This document shows positions 33,652 to 45,340 of a DNA stretch of 64,000 bases, one piece after another. A model generated the notes under the pieces. That model made no database searches, was not told the DNA's origin, and saw nothing but the letters and a program-made list of their open reading frames with translations. Position numbers and translations under genes: made by a program. The DNA lies in contig OZ020485.1 of assembly GCA_963971405.1 (NCBI GenBank), forward strand, positions 50,589,469 through 50,653,468. The letters run 5' to 3'. How positions within the stretch are numbered: the first letter of the stretch is position 1; each line of letters opens with the position of its first letter. Source of the stretch: Psococerastis gibbosa (Eukaryota > Arthropoda > Insecta > Psocodea > Psocidae).

Positions 33652-34352
33652 GGAACATAATAAATAAGCTATTAAACAGGCACCAGTACATTAATTGCTC
33701 TGGGCGTCTGGCTCAACACAGCTATGGTGTGATAAATAGCCGTAAAGCACTAGGCCGTTCTCCTACAATTCAATAACAGGAGATTAATTAAATGCTGGAA
33801 ATGATACACCAACATACTAAACCGAACATCCATGAATCGATTTACATGTTTATAATTTTAAGGGAAACTATGAAATGTCTGATGATTTGATATTTTTATG
33901 ATATATTAGTCCATCGTTCCTCTAATTATTTCAGTATTATGCAAGATGGCCGCCAAGTGAATTTGTGTTTCGGGGAACAAAAACATTTTTCGACTTTATC
34001 ATAAGGTTAAGTGCTTTTTAAAGAGTGGAAAAGAGACTAGTGTTGTTTAGCACGGAAATAGACAAAGTTTTGTGCGTTTCATCCACAGATATGGCCAGAA
34101 ATAGTGCAGTTTAACCCAAAATTACAGTTGGATAAGCCTAACGTAAGCCTACTAACTTTGATTCCGTGCTGTGATTTGTCATTCTGTAATCTGTCAAGTT
34201 CCCGCAGGACTCACGTGCTTCGAGATCTGTTTGTTATTGTCGCAATTTTGGATACTTCTGTAACTTGCGACATAGCGCGAAATTCGAATTACGGCTGCAT
34301 TGATTTAAAGTTTAATTACTAAAAAGTTTTCTAGTTATTTCTTTATGTTGAA
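33652..34352. other. BCL7 intron, 5' flank/UTR of the LINE
   Basis: No gene of its own. The text from about 33945 (CAAGATGGCCGCCAAG) may be the 5' untranslated region of the LINE that follows. The exact LINE start and any target duplication could not be identified. Confidence 0.4.
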
Positions 34353-35018
34353 ATGGCTATGTGCGAGGTTTGTACTACGCACTTCATGAACTTAACAAAT
34401 GGACCTCAGATAAAAGGGGAAGTGGAATGCGATCTCTGCCACACCTGGTTTGCAAAAGCCTGTGCTGCTGAGCACAATAGTGATCTGAAGAAGGGTTGGA
34501 CAACAGCAGCCGCTGCAAACAAAAGGTATGTGGTCCCATTCTGGATGTGCCACTACTGCAAGAACACTTGGAACGATCTCAGAAATATTAAACAGATAAT
34601 AGAAACTGAGGTTCAGGCTAAGGTGTCTAGTTTTCGCAATGAACTAACTGATTTGAAGGTGGAAATGGAACTGATCCGAAAGGAATGGGTTACTGAGCGA
34701 AAAACTAACCACGATAACATCGATGAGAAAATGTGTGACATAAATGCCAGAATAAATCAAGACTTAAGCTTGGAAAGAGATCGTACAACCTCCTTAGACG
34801 CATTGCTTAGAGATTTCAAATGTGAAATTTTTAAAACATTAGCCGAATTTTCAGATTTCCAACATGATGCTATGGCCTCAAGAGACGAACTGAAAGAGCA
34901 AAACGAAATTCTCCGTACAGTAATACGGAAGAAGGAGGAGGAAGTAAACAATCTCCAGGACCTGATAGATAAATTCCAGCATCTCAAAGATGAAAAAAAA
35001 AAAAAGAAAAAAAAAAGA

Positions 35019-35050
<32 letters not shown>

Positions 35051-35770
35051 AAAAAAAAAAAAAATCCACCGAGTACGATGGTTGAACAAATCCCATTACC
35101 GGCATCACCGTCAACGGAGAAAGAGCAGGTCTGTGTTTCAGCCAAACCGAAGAAAAGGAAACGTACATCTGAGCAAAGAGAGGGGCCTCGTCAGTCCAAT
35201 CAAAAGTCCACGGGGGATGGTGCATCAATGGAACCCCAAAATTCGACGCAGTTCAGGGGAATAGGAAAAGCTACGTGTCTCATTTTGGGCTCCTCAATAC
35301 TACAAGGTGTCAAACAGCATATTGAGAAAAAGAAAGCCTACGTTGCATGTCGTCCTGGAGCCACTGCGGGGTCACTCCTACAAGAAGTGGAGAAACTGGG
35401 AGTAAATAAAGTAGTACAGCTTATTTCCTTGTATGTAGGTGGGAACGATCTCTCTCAAACAGGCTGTCCGGACACAGTAGTAGGCGATATACTTAATTTA
35501 GTGCACTCTCTAAAAGTTAAATTCCCAAATGCCTATATCTTATTGAATGGCCTTCTTTACCGTAAAGACTGTAAAGCCAAAGCTATAGATGCTACGAACA
35601 ATAACTTCATATGGTTAAGTAAGACATTTAAAGTAGGCTATGCGGCTCCAGCTAAGATCCATGCAACAAGCTTTGTCCGGGATGGGATACATCTAAGCAA
35701 ACCGGGAAGCAGAGACCTTGCTAGTCACTTAAAAAACTACTTGAGCGCCATATCTCCTCTAATAACCTAA
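34353..35770 (+). CDS. CR1-type LINE ORF1 protein (PHD finger, coiled coil, esterase), frameshifted
   Basis: ATG 34353 opens a PHD-like finger (CEVCTTHFMN, CDLCHTWFAKAC, then FWMCHYCKN), followed by about 130 residues of charged coiled coil. A purine tract (about 34991-35064, A-runs separated by G) encodes only lysines/glutamates and holds a frame change. The next frame continues through SAKPKKRKR into an SGNH-type esterase domain: LILGSSILQGV (nucleophile GSS), VGGNDLS, and DGIHLSKPGS (Asp-x-x-His block), ending at TAA 35768-35770. PHD plus esterase in ORF1 is a known arrangement in CR1-clade LINEs. The only lesion is in the homopolymer, which may be a true frameshift or an assembly error. 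Confidence 0.85.
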
Positions 35771-38550
35771 AAATTAATGAAAGCCAGGACAATTTGGGTA
35801 TTGCACACTTAAATATTTGCTCACTAAGAAATAAGGTTAATGAACTGGAGGTTTTTATACAGGCAATTAAAAAGAAACTCGATGTAATTGTTCTTTCAGA
35901 GCACTGGCTGTCAACAGATACCGTGCAGTACTTTATCCCCGAGGGCTACCAACTTAAATCCGCTTTTTGTAGGGACTCTGCCCAACCTCACGGGGGTGTA
36001 CTCATCTGCTGTAAAGTGGGCATGGAGTGTACAGAGATAAGGGAAATTGCAGACCTGTCGATTGAAAAGCACTGCGAACTGTCCGCAGTCAAAGTTGAAA
36101 ATTCAGTAGTCATTGGCGCATATCGTACCCCTGATGGCTCCATGCCCGTTTTCCTTCAGATTATGGGCAGGGCACTTGAGCTCGCCCATAAACAAAGGCG
36201 TGCGTACGTGTTAGGGGATTTTAATGTATGTTGCCTAAAGAAAGAAAGGGACTTCACAACATTGGCAGAATTGTTTGCAGAGTTTGGCTACAAACATATT
36301 ATAAACAGCCCAACTAGGGGCGAGAGTTGTATCGACAACATTTTTGTAAAAGTATCGAGTGAAATCCCAAAAGGGGAAGTACTAAAGCATTCAATATCTG
36401 ACCATTACGGTGTATACTGCCAGGAAAAAGGCCTTTTTGCGAGGGAGAAATCGGAACCTTTTTTCTTTTCTCGCTGCCCCAATAATATAACACTCAAGAA
36501 ATTTTCTGAAAGTCTCTTACAGCTGGACTTATCCTTCTTAATTTCGAATGAACTGCACATTGACACAAAATGGGAAACTTTTCTAGCACTGGTAATAAGT
36601 TGTTATAATACCACATTGCCAGTAAAAAAGATTAAGAAAAAACCCCATGTCAATAAAAAATGGTTCAGCGAAGAATTAAAATTAATGAGGGATTCGTTGA
36701 GAGATATGTATTGCTATTATAATAGCTTTCCGACTGTAGTAAATAGGAAAAGGTATAATAAAGTGAAGTTTCAATACAGAAAAGCCATTAATGATGCAAA
36801 AATAAAATTAAATGACAACGAAATAAAAAAATCTGGGAACCCAACCAAAAAAATGTGGAGCATTATAAACTTAAAAAGAGGAGTTGTTAAAGTGCCAAAT
36901 GACAGTTCTAGCCGGCCGAAACCAAGTCATCTCAATGAGTTTTTTATAAATATACCACGAAATCTGAAACAAAACTTAACTGACCCAGTAAATATGAATG
37001 ATGCACTAGACTTCTCAGTGATTCATTGTCAGCGATTCCATTTTGAACCTATCACTGAGAAACACCTCACTGAATTGGTGAAGGAAATAAAAAATAGCTC
37101 CGCGACGGACATAGATGGAATAAATACTCAGATAGGGAAGATAATAGCTGAAACCCTTCATACCCATCTACACTATCTTATAAACAGCTGCATAGTGAGC
37201 TCAAGATTTCCAAAATGTTTAAAAATCGCCAAAATAGTGCCTATCTTTAAAAAAGGGGATAAATCAGACCCAAATAATTATAGGCCCATATCAATACTGC
37301 CATTTTTCTCCAAAATCCTCGAAAAGATAATGAAGGAACAAATTAGTGGTCATTTCGAAACATTTAACCTTTTCAATGCCCACCAATACGGTTTCCGGAA
37401 GAAACGCTCGTCTAACGACGCCATTATGGCATTCAGTAAGCGGACATTGAAGGCATTTTTTGATCAAATGTATTCTGTAAGTTCCTTCTACGACCTCTCG
37501 AAAGCTTTCGATTGCGTTCCCCACGAGCTCCTCCTAATGAAACTTAAAAAGTACCACTTCCGACAGTCTGCTTTGGATTTCGTGAGGTCTTTTCTCAGTG
37601 ACAGATATCAGACTGTAGTTGACGGCTCAATCCAATCAGAGCTCTTAAAAGTAGAGATAGGTGTACCACAGGGCTCAGTTCTTGGACCAGTCCTGTTTAT
37701 AATACAAACAAATGATTTTCCACAAATATGTACAAATGCAGACTACTTTATTTTCGCCGACGATAAAACCACCAGTGTTGTCGAGGCGGACTTGAATGTG
37801 GCTAAGCAGAGAAATGAAGTTATTAGAGGAAAAGTAAAGAGCTGGATGAATGCAAACGGTCTCACATTGAATGAAGCCAAAACTGTAGATCTAGTTTTTA
37901 CAATGCGTGAAATGCCTCCGAACATTGTGGAGAGCGTTAAGTTTCTAGGCGTTCATCTTGACCCAGGCATGTCCTGGCAGACACACTGTGACCTATTGTG
38001 CAAAAAACTAAGTTCCCTATCTTTCTTACTACGTAGCCTGTCGTCCAGTGTCTCGGTCAGCGTTTTACGTTCATGCTATTTTGCATGCTTTCATAGCCAT
38101 ATAGAGTATGCTCTCTCGGTATGGGGCCACTCAGTGCATGCAACACGAGTGTTCGGCTTGCAAAGGAGAAGCATACGAGTGCTGGCCTCCAGAGGCTACA
38201 TGGAAGACTGCAGAGAGGACTTCATCTCACTTGAAATTTTGACACTACCCAGTGCCTACATACTAAAATGCCTGGTGTATGTGTTCGATGAACGAAGCTC
38301 TTATATAACAAACTCAGCCGTGCATAACTATAACACCAGAAATGCTGGAAATCTTCAGGTGCAGTTCACTAGAATAAATAGAGTCAAAGATTGCGGAAAT
38401 TATTGGGGCATAAAGTTTTTTAATTACCTTTCAGAAGGCACAAAGACACTGAGCAGGAGCAATTTCAAGGTTCGGGTGAAGAAGGCTCTTATACGGAGGG
38501 CATACTATTCCCTGGCCGAGGCATTGGAGGATAGGCTGGGAGAGTTATAA
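35771..38550 (+). CDS. CR1-type LINE ORF2: endonuclease-reverse transcriptase
   Basis: One open frame of 918 codons from the TTG at 35794; the frame stays open further upstream into the end of ORF1 and contains no ATG before the first domain, so initiation may involve reinitiation or a frameshift. Domains: APE-type endonuclease (AHLNICSLRNK, VLSEHWL, LGDFNVC, SDHYGVY), then RT with PIFKKGDKSDPNNYRPIS, YGFRKKRSSNDAI, FYDLSKAFDCVPHELLL, GVPQGSVLGPVLF and FIFADD, followed by a thumb and a C-terminal region with HSHIEYALSVWG and LASRGYMEDCREDF. All catalytic blocks are present and uninterrupted, so the enzyme could be functional. It nicks target DNA and copies LINE RNA by target-primed reverse transcription. 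Confidence 0.92.
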
Positions 38551-38691
38551 TTATAATTGTGTATTGTAATATTTGACAAGGATCCTCATCGGCTACTTAT
38601 ACTAGGCTATATTATATTATATTTAACTTATGACATAATTTATAAAAAAATGACGTAATGTATGCCATATATGGTTCTAACATTTAAATAC

Positions 38692-38692
<1 letters not shown>

Positions 38693-38727
<35 letters not shown>
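38693..38727 (+). repeat. (TGAT)n 3' tail of the LINE
   Basis: About eight copies of TGAT directly after the 3' UTR. Confidence 0.9.
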
Positions 38728-39584
38728 GTATAAAAACATAAAAACTTGGTAAAATATAGGCAGTTTTTAGAAAAAGAAAAAAAAAATCGAAACATGGTTA
38801 GGCATCGAAATTCGACTCACAGCTTAAGCCGAACGCTTCCCTTTTTTACACACATTAATTAATGATGCTTTATCTTCCATATGTGCGAATTTTGGGCATT
38901 TCGGCCCACTATAACAACTAACCCATAATTGATGGAGAAGAATTAATCTACTTAAAATGTAAGTTTCGCTCTTTGTCGAGCATGTCGAGCCGGGTTCTCG
39001 GGATATTTTTCTTGACTTGATTTTTGAGATCATTTCTAGAGACAGTGGAACTGCTATCACGACATGAGAGTCCTTTCTAGTGGATTCAAGATGCAAACGA
39101 ACACTCATTCAGTGTTTGGCTCTGCGAAGATCCATCCCAGACCCAGTGCTGTGGTAATCAATATTTGAGCCTGAATTTCGTCTCGCAAGGTTCACGTATA
39201 CCCATTTCTACATTTTAGGCTAATTAGGCCGGAAAACTCGAGCTCGGGTTGCTGCGAGACCTGCAGCGGAGAAATTGGGGCAACTTGTACACAATAGATA
39301 CCTCAGCCAGTACACAACATAAATAGGAAAGCAATAAAATTGTGAGAAAAAGCGGCAACGGAACAATAGAGAACTGGACTATCCCGAGCTATAGTAAAAA
39401 CTAATTTGCTGGTACCTGTTGAGTTTAGTTTGTCCATGGCATATTTAGTCATAAACATAACATAAACCACTTTCAAATTTTAAGACATCATTTTCCATTG
39501 CTACTTAATAGAATAAATAAGGTTTCTAACTGCTTGTCCAAAAGCTTGATGTGTGTTGTATACAAACGGACAATGCTAGCATAC
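38728..39584. other. BCL7 intron, no further gene
   Basis: Remaining intron sequence between the LINE tail and the 5' splice site of BCL7 exon 1. No TE end was identified. Confidence 0.45.
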
Positions 39585-39662
39585 CTTGTCCACGACTTGC
39601 ATAATCCGTTTGATGTCATCTTTGGTGCGGCTACGGGTCTCAGCGCGGAATGATCGGTTCAT
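39585..39662 (-). CDS. BCL7: BCL7 family protein, exon 1 (start)
   Basis: ATG at 39660-39662 reads MNRSFRAETRSRTKDDIKRI then MQVVDK, 26 residues, the conserved BCL7 N-terminus (RAETRSRxKDDIKR). The 5' splice site follows immediately (GACAAG|GTATGC; GT at 39583-39584) in phase 0, joining to VRRWEKKW in exon 2 across an intron of about 5.9 kb. Upstream of the ATG the sequence TATTTACAG (about 39690-39698) looks like a 3' splice site, suggesting a further untranslated 5' exon to the right. No promoter element was identified. Confidence 0.93.
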
Positions 39663-39828
39663 TTTTGCAACAGCGAGACTGAAGAAATCTGTAAATAAGC
39701 AATAATTCAATTACATTGGACTGAAACGGTTTAGACTTCAATATCTTTTTTCAATAAAAGATTAATCGCATACAAACAATTTAATGAATGTATCCGATTA
39801 ACCTCTTCAGTCGCCTCTATAGGTTAGT

Positions 39829-41415
39829 ACCCGTGTTGAGGTACGACACGTCTCCGATCGCATGGCGTGTAGAGACTCGCACAAGTACAAGCACGCTACC
39901 ACCTGGCCATCGAAGTCGATTAAATATAATAAGGTAATTAAGGGAAATTTTGAAATTGTTCGTGGTCGTGATTTTTTTTATGAAATGAATTTATTTATCG
40001 TTCCACAGTAGAAAGATATACAAATGTCCAGTTGATAAATGCATTAAAAAAATATAAAAGCTTCCACAGGAAATTAAAATACTTTAAAAACCTTAAGTGT
40101 ATTAACCAGATTTTGTGGAACAGTAGTAAATCAACAAATACTACAGAACAGGGAAATATTTATTAGTCAAATAAAAAATTTCAGACATCTTAAAACCGAA
40201 AAAATTCTTATAAACAATTGAACATTCAATTAAAGTACGTTCAACATAGATAGTTAATTAGTATACTTAGGGTTGTTTTCTTACTTGTTGTATTTTTCAA
40301 CCTTTTCCGAGCTCGGTATGGAAGATCACCTTTCTTGATATAGATTCTTGCATCTAAATTAGCTATGCAGAAGCAGTTGAGGATTAAATAATATGAGAAA
40401 GGTAAAAGATTTTATAAAGATTATAAAGTGCTGGTAACGTTTGGTTGCAGATGTATAGAGACAGATTTGTGTGGACTTGAAAGTAGATGATAGTTTTTCA
40501 TAGGTGGCGCACAAGTCGCCAGTCACAGGTTAGGCGCCAATATTTAAATTGTGACTACAACACATTATGTAGCAATATTTGTAGTACTACCCGACCACGA
40601 TCGGATGATATTGGGTGTTTGGAACACTTCGTTTATCCGAAGCTCAAGTTCAATTCAGGTTAGCCATTTGTTAACTGAGATATTCGCCGTGGCGAATAGT
40701 CCCAGTTTTAGGGTTCGTCAAAACTAGCATAAGCGGAACAATAAGTCTATTTTTTCAGGTTTTAAAAAAAATTAATTTCCGTGAAAAAGTTACGGTAAAG
40801 GTGTAGTTTAGCTAACCCACTGTATCAAAAGTCGAATGAAAATGCTTTTAATATGGAAGGAAAACATCCCATTAGCAAGGGAATTCATATTTTAAGCAAG
40901 GGTTGTATTATTTACATGCCTCTGACAATGTTCCTTCCATAGGCGGCGATTCCACCGACCGGCAAGGGCTAAATACAAAAACGGTGACGTGGTAGCAGAC
41001 ATTCAAGACTTAGGCGAGGTTTCCACCGACTTCGCATTGCAGAATGCCCTAGCCGGTCGGTGGAATCCCCGCCATAACAAATTTTAAGAGCAATTTGTCC
41101 CTATACCTGCTTATGTAAAAATTCGAACTAAGTTGGGATGTAACTGAAAACTATACTTTTCTGACTTTTAATTCTTTCGGAAATGGGTTTCTTTAAAGCT
41201 AAATCAACGATATACAACCAAATTTTGTGATTTCATGAGGGTGGGTTAACTACACCTTTACCAAAGATACATAGAAACTGAAAAATAGTGAAAGCTCTGA
41301 TAATCACTGCCTTCATAGCCCATAGGCAAGGCATATTTTTTAGTTTGTTCGTACTTGTGCAAGTCTCCACTCTCTACTTACCGTGGGATCGGAGACTTAT
41401 CGCAACTCAACACGG
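39829..41415. repeat. Nested inverted-repeat block
   Basis: 39829-39891 (CGTGTTGAGG...GTCTCCGATC...CACAAGTAC) is an imperfect reverse complement of about 41351-41415, and the inner stretch 40794-40820 (GGTAAAGGTGTAGTTTAGCT...) mirrors 41241-41262. A 132-bp MITE (40942-41073) sits in the middle. It may be a decayed foldback element. Its limits are uncertain. Confidence 0.6.
40942..41073. mobile_element. Short palindromic MITE, 3-bp TSD ATA
   Basis: TIR GGCGGCGATTCCACCGACCG is mirrored by ...GGTCGGTGGAATCCCCGCC. ATA flanks both ends (40939-40941; 41074-41076). A shorter relative of the ~380-bp family at 44824, 46745 and 54858, with the same internal core GACGTGGTAGCAGACATT. Confidence 0.85.
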
Positions 41416-41883
41416 ATTCGAGTATAACCTTTACGTCGCCCCGACTGAACCGGTAATATTAATTGGTTGCATGCATTTGCCTTATACATTTAAAAAATGG
41501 CAAACACCTACTCTGTGGTACTATACAATTCAAATCGCACTTTCAGTCGCTGTATTCCTGAGAACGGAAGTAACAAAAAGTTCTAGTGATATCATTGAAG
41601 TTGAGAGAGGCTTGAAAATAGTCAATTTAAAATCAAACAAGACATCGAAAAATAACAAACACATGTTATATGGCGCTCGCATCCAATTTTAGAAATGGCC
41701 AATGGGCAATGGCCGGTTCTATGGCGATTTTCCAAGCAATCGCCGGTTAAATCATTCAATAATCTACAAAAATCAGTAAATACTTACATTGCTTGTCAAA
41801 TTTCTATATTATTCTTAAAATTAATAAAATGGTTAAAATTCGAATAATAAGAATACACTCACTAGTCACTAATGCGAGTAATG
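41416..41883. other. No gene recognised
   Basis: A plus-strand frame of 134 codons (41288-41692) spans the edge of the inverted-repeat block and shows no recognisable domain. It is probably fortuitous. Confidence 0.4.
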
Positions 41884-42019
41884 TCAAATACTCAAATAGA
41901 CAAATACGAAATACACAGGGATCTAGAGCTCTACAGATGCCGACCAATCACAAGCAAGCATGGACACATTGTGTGTTAAGCCCTTTTTCTACTCAACACT
42001 AGAGGTGGGTCGTTCTTAC
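41884..42019 (+). repeat. Dispersed repeat, left part, split by composite element A
   Basis: CAAATACTCAAAT...GCCGACCAATCACAAGCAAG...GTGTGTTAAGCCCTTTTTCT is the inverse of 45214-45340. The hAT-type element 42020-43063 interrupts it at GTTCTTAC; the repeat resumes at 43064. Confidence 0.88.
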
Positions 42020-43063
42020 ACGAGTCGGTCAGCGTAACACCTGTGTTTGCACCATTCGTTTGCACTACGCATGCTCATGGACTCCAACCACAGAACATCG
42101 TATAATTATATATTTGGGCTGCCACATTCCGTGGTTTAACTCAGAATTCCGTAGGAAATAATTCTATTCCGGGATCAACAATTTTTGAGTACCTAAGAAC
42201 AGTGGGTACTGTAGGTACGTAGGCTAGGCCTACAGTTCAATGTGAAGGGTTGAAATACTGTAATTTACTTTTGGCCTACGCGGTACTGCATGCTATTTTG
42301 GTGTTCTGTGCTGCTGACTATTCTGTAAAGTGCAGTGAAGTTTTCAATTGCAAACACAATATAAGTCTAATTAATTTTTAATTGTGGAATTTTAATTTTT
42401 CCGTTAATTATTTAGTAATATCAAAACACAAGCTTCTTTAATCCTATTTACATAATTTGAAATTTAGGTGTCACTGCTTCATCATTTAGGCCTAGCTTAT
42501 TAGGTGCAGTAGTAGGAAAAAAACTAAATGCACTAAATACTAATGATGGTAGGCTACGATGAGTACCAGGCTGGGCAGCCAAGCGACTTCAGCCGTATTC
42601 CTAACAATTTTTAAATAATTCACGGAATACGGAATACTCCGGAATTTTTTTAAATGTTATTGGTCCCCTTTATATGATATGATTTTTTTAACTCTCATCT
42701 GTCCATGGCCCTGGTTCCTAACCTTATCTGGTTATTTTAAATTTTAATTGTAACTTTAAATTGCAGCCGATAAAAAATACCCATCAGCTTCAGATTCAAC
42801 CATCACAAATTGACATGATTCCATAAATTGACATACAAATATTGGTATGCATAGGTATTTCCCCAAAAATCCACAGAAAAACCTCAAAAATTGTTAATCC
42901 CGGAAATTTCTCGGAATAGAATTATTTCCCACGGAATTCTGAGTTAAACCACGGAATGTGGCAGCCCTAATATATAATTATACGATGTTCTGTGGTTTGA
43001 GTCCATGAGCATGCGCAGTGCAAACGAATGGTGCAAACACAGGTGTTACGCTAACCGACTCGT
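42020..43063. mobile_element. Composite palindromic hAT-type element, copy A, TSD GTTCTTAC
   Basis: Long inverted arms start ACGAGTCGGTCAGCGTAACA at the left and end ...GTTACGCTAACCGACTCGT at the right. The 8-bp duplication GTTCTTAC lies at 42012-42019 and 43064-43071, and the uninterrupted target exists at 45214-45240 (reverse strand). Inside, both arms contain GGGCTGCCACATTCC, and 42569-42972 resembles a deletion derivative of the 19465-21333 family. Length 1044 bp. Copy B at 54035-55470 is the same length once its own insertion is removed. No coding capacity. Confidence 0.93.
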
Positions 43064-43071
43064 GTTCTTAC

Positions 43072-44411
43072 TGGAGCCGTTCCATGAGCTAGGAGCCAGT
43101 TGCAACGGATACAAAAATATTAGGTTCTTGAGGAACGCAATGCAAAATGGTGGTATCCGGAATACACGTGGATAGGTGGATTAGGGGCCACTGGTGAACC
43201 TTTCTATTTCTATATCTTTAGTGATATTTTAGAAAGTTTCAGAGTTATATTTTATAGACTAGGCCTGGCAATTGCAGTAAAACTTATTTAATGTAGCCTC
43301 ACTGCAACATCAGGTTATACTTATACCATAAGATACCTAGTGGCTACTGAAGGTGCGGTAGTCTACGAAAGACAACCTTTGTCCTGTAATTAGGTTTGCC
43401 TACTTAATTCTTATAGGTACTGCTTTCCAAGCTGCGTAAAGTCGACCCTTAGCTGATGCTTAAGGATGATCCAAGTAGGATACATAATAGGTATAACGAG
43501 GAATATTTAGTCCTGTGGTACGTACAAGTAGTCAAATAGGGCTTACTTATATAATATAGCCTTTTATAGAGGGTTCATTGCAATCGCAATATATAAGTAC
43601 CTAACTTAATTGAAGCTTCAAGATAGGGTAAAAGGAAGGTACCGGTAAAGAAATTTTGCTAAGGGGGATATGGTAGGCCTACATGCGTAGCCCGTAGGTC
43701 TACGTTTTAATGAGTTTTAAAAACCAATCAATATTTCAATAACTTACAATATAATCAAGAACAAAATTGTAAAATCAACTGTAATTCTGTAAAATGTGTA
43801 GCCTAGGCCTACGTGTTTTTTTATGCATCAAACCAACTCCCTGTTTCATAGTTTATTTATATATTATGTTGTTCTGTGGTTTAACTGTTCCAGACCAGAC
43901 TCAGACAGGCTATGTGGGTTTTCCGACTCAATGCCAAGGCGCCCGGTGGTAAAATCTGAAAAGAAGGAATTAATTTAAAAAATGTCTATTGTGTTAAAAT
44001 TCCATATTAAATAAGCAATAGGCCCTACATTCAATAAATGTTCACAGCCTTTTTTAGCATTTTAGGTTTAAATATTTCAGTCCGGCGAGTCTGAACATAC
44101 AAAATTCAGTTTAACCTACACCGTTTAGTAGCCTTCCTAGCTGATCTCCAAGTTGACCCAAATCACTGACTACATTATGAAGTGTTTAAAACAAATTATC
44201 TAGCCAACCTGACCCGGAAAGCACATTTGCTTTCCTAATTGTAATGTATTTTCTTTTAAAACGTAATGTAGAAGTTGAACAGTAAGAGGCAAAAGAACAG
44301 CCATCAGCATTGAGGATCGAAAATTCAACTCATATACTGGCTATAGCCCATAACCGTTATATAGCCTAATCAGAATGTATTTGACCAAATGAAAAAGAAA
44401 TTCCCCTTAAC
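43072..44411. other. No gene recognised
   Basis: AT-rich sequence up to the assembly gap, with several AGGCCTAC motifs. The first dozen bases are the continuation of the interrupted repeat 41884-42019. Confidence 0.4.
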
Positions 44412-44611
44412 NNNNNNNNNNNNNNNNNNNNNNNNNNNNNNNNNNNNNNNNNNNNNNNNNNNNNNNNNNNNNNNNNNNNNNNNNNNNNNNNNNNNNNNNN
44501 NNNNNNNNNNNNNNNNNNNNNNNNNNNNNNNNNNNNNNNNNNNNNNNNNNNNNNNNNNNNNNNNNNNNNNNNNNNNNNNNNNNNNNNNNNNNNNNNNNNN
44601 NNNNNNNNNNN
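44412..44611. other. Assembly gap, 200 N
   Basis: Exactly 200 undetermined bases; a round number suggests an arbitrary gap size. It lies between inverted copies of one repeat and beside a palindromic element, a likely cause of assembly failure. Confidence 0.99.
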
Positions 44612-44780
44612 TATAAAAAAAACGTTCTACCAATCAGGGAAGTGTTTCATAAAAAAATACTAAACTTGTTTTCGTTTTTTTCAATCTTTTACTTTTCTTA
44701 AACATAATTACAATACTTAGCATATATGAAATATGGGATAAAAAATGGCGGATGACAATACCCGGGTATATAGTGCCTTA
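44612..44780 (+). mobile_element. Right part of the element seen whole at 61955-62243
   Basis: GGGAAGTGTTTCATAA, then ATGGCGGATGACAATACCCG and GGTATATAGTGCCTTA match 62094-62243 closely. The left part is lost in the gap. Confidence 0.8.
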
Positions 44781-44823
44781 CGTGGTATAAAACAGTTTAA
44801 AGTAAAAGTAAAAGGTGCCTAAA

Positions 44824-45199
44824 GGTGTCCATTCCATTGACCGGCTAGGGCTATTTCCAACAACGGTGACGTGGTAGCAGACAATCAAGGCTTAGGTTGC
44901 GTTTCCACCGACCTCGCATTGCAGAATTGACGGAAATGTTTATTTTCCAAAAGTTAAAATTGATCAATGATCATACAGTAAAATCACAAACAAAAAAATT
45001 AAAATTAAAAAATGGCGTCATGGGATATGTTAAGTACAAACATTTTAATAGATTTCTATAAAAAGAAAATTCTAATTTCCGTCAATGTCATTTGCATTCT
45101 GCAATGCGAGATCGGTGGAAACGCCACCTAAGTCTTGAATGTCTGCTACCACGTCACCGTTGTTGGAAATAGCCCTAGCCGGTCAATGGAATGGGCGCC
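44824..45199. mobile_element. Palindromic MITE, 376 bp, 3-bp TSD AAA
   Basis: Left end GGTGTCCATTCCATTGACCG; right end mirrors it as ...CGGTCAATGGAATGGGCGCC. AAA flanks both sides (44821-44823; 45200-45202). The arms are nearly complementary over most of the length, so the single strand could fold into one long hairpin. Confidence 0.88.
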
Positions 45200-45213
45200 A
45201 AAGGAACGATCAT

Positions 45214-45340
45214 AGGAACGGCTCCAGTAAGAACGACCCGCCTCTATTGTTGAGTAGAAAAAGGGCTTAACACACAATGCTTGCTTGTGATTGGTCGGCA
45301 TCTGTACAGCTCTAGATCCCTGTTGCAAATACTCAAATGT
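45214..45340 (-). repeat. Inverted copy of 41884-42019, uninterrupted
   Basis: Reverse complement contains GTTCTTACTGGAGCCGTTCC, identical to 43064-43083, with no element inserted. It acts as an empty site for copy A. Confidence 0.9.

Larger units (their letters stand above)
34353..38727 (+). mobile_element. CR1-type LINE, nearly intact, antisense in BCL7 intron
   Basis: Contains ORF1 (34353-35770), ORF2 (about 35771-38550), a short 3' UTR and a terminal (TGAT)n array at 38693-38727. A simple-repeat 3' tail rather than poly-A is typical for CR1-related elements. The 5' limit is uncertain, possibly near 33.9 kb. It lies opposite to BCL7 transcription. Confidence 0.88.

Noticed and set aside
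41288-41692. 134-codon plus-strand open frame as a host gene
   Set aside because: No recognisable domain, overlaps the edge of an inverted-repeat block, and has no splice or expression hint.
44370-44633. Open frames across the N gap
   Set aside because: They consist of undetermined bases.
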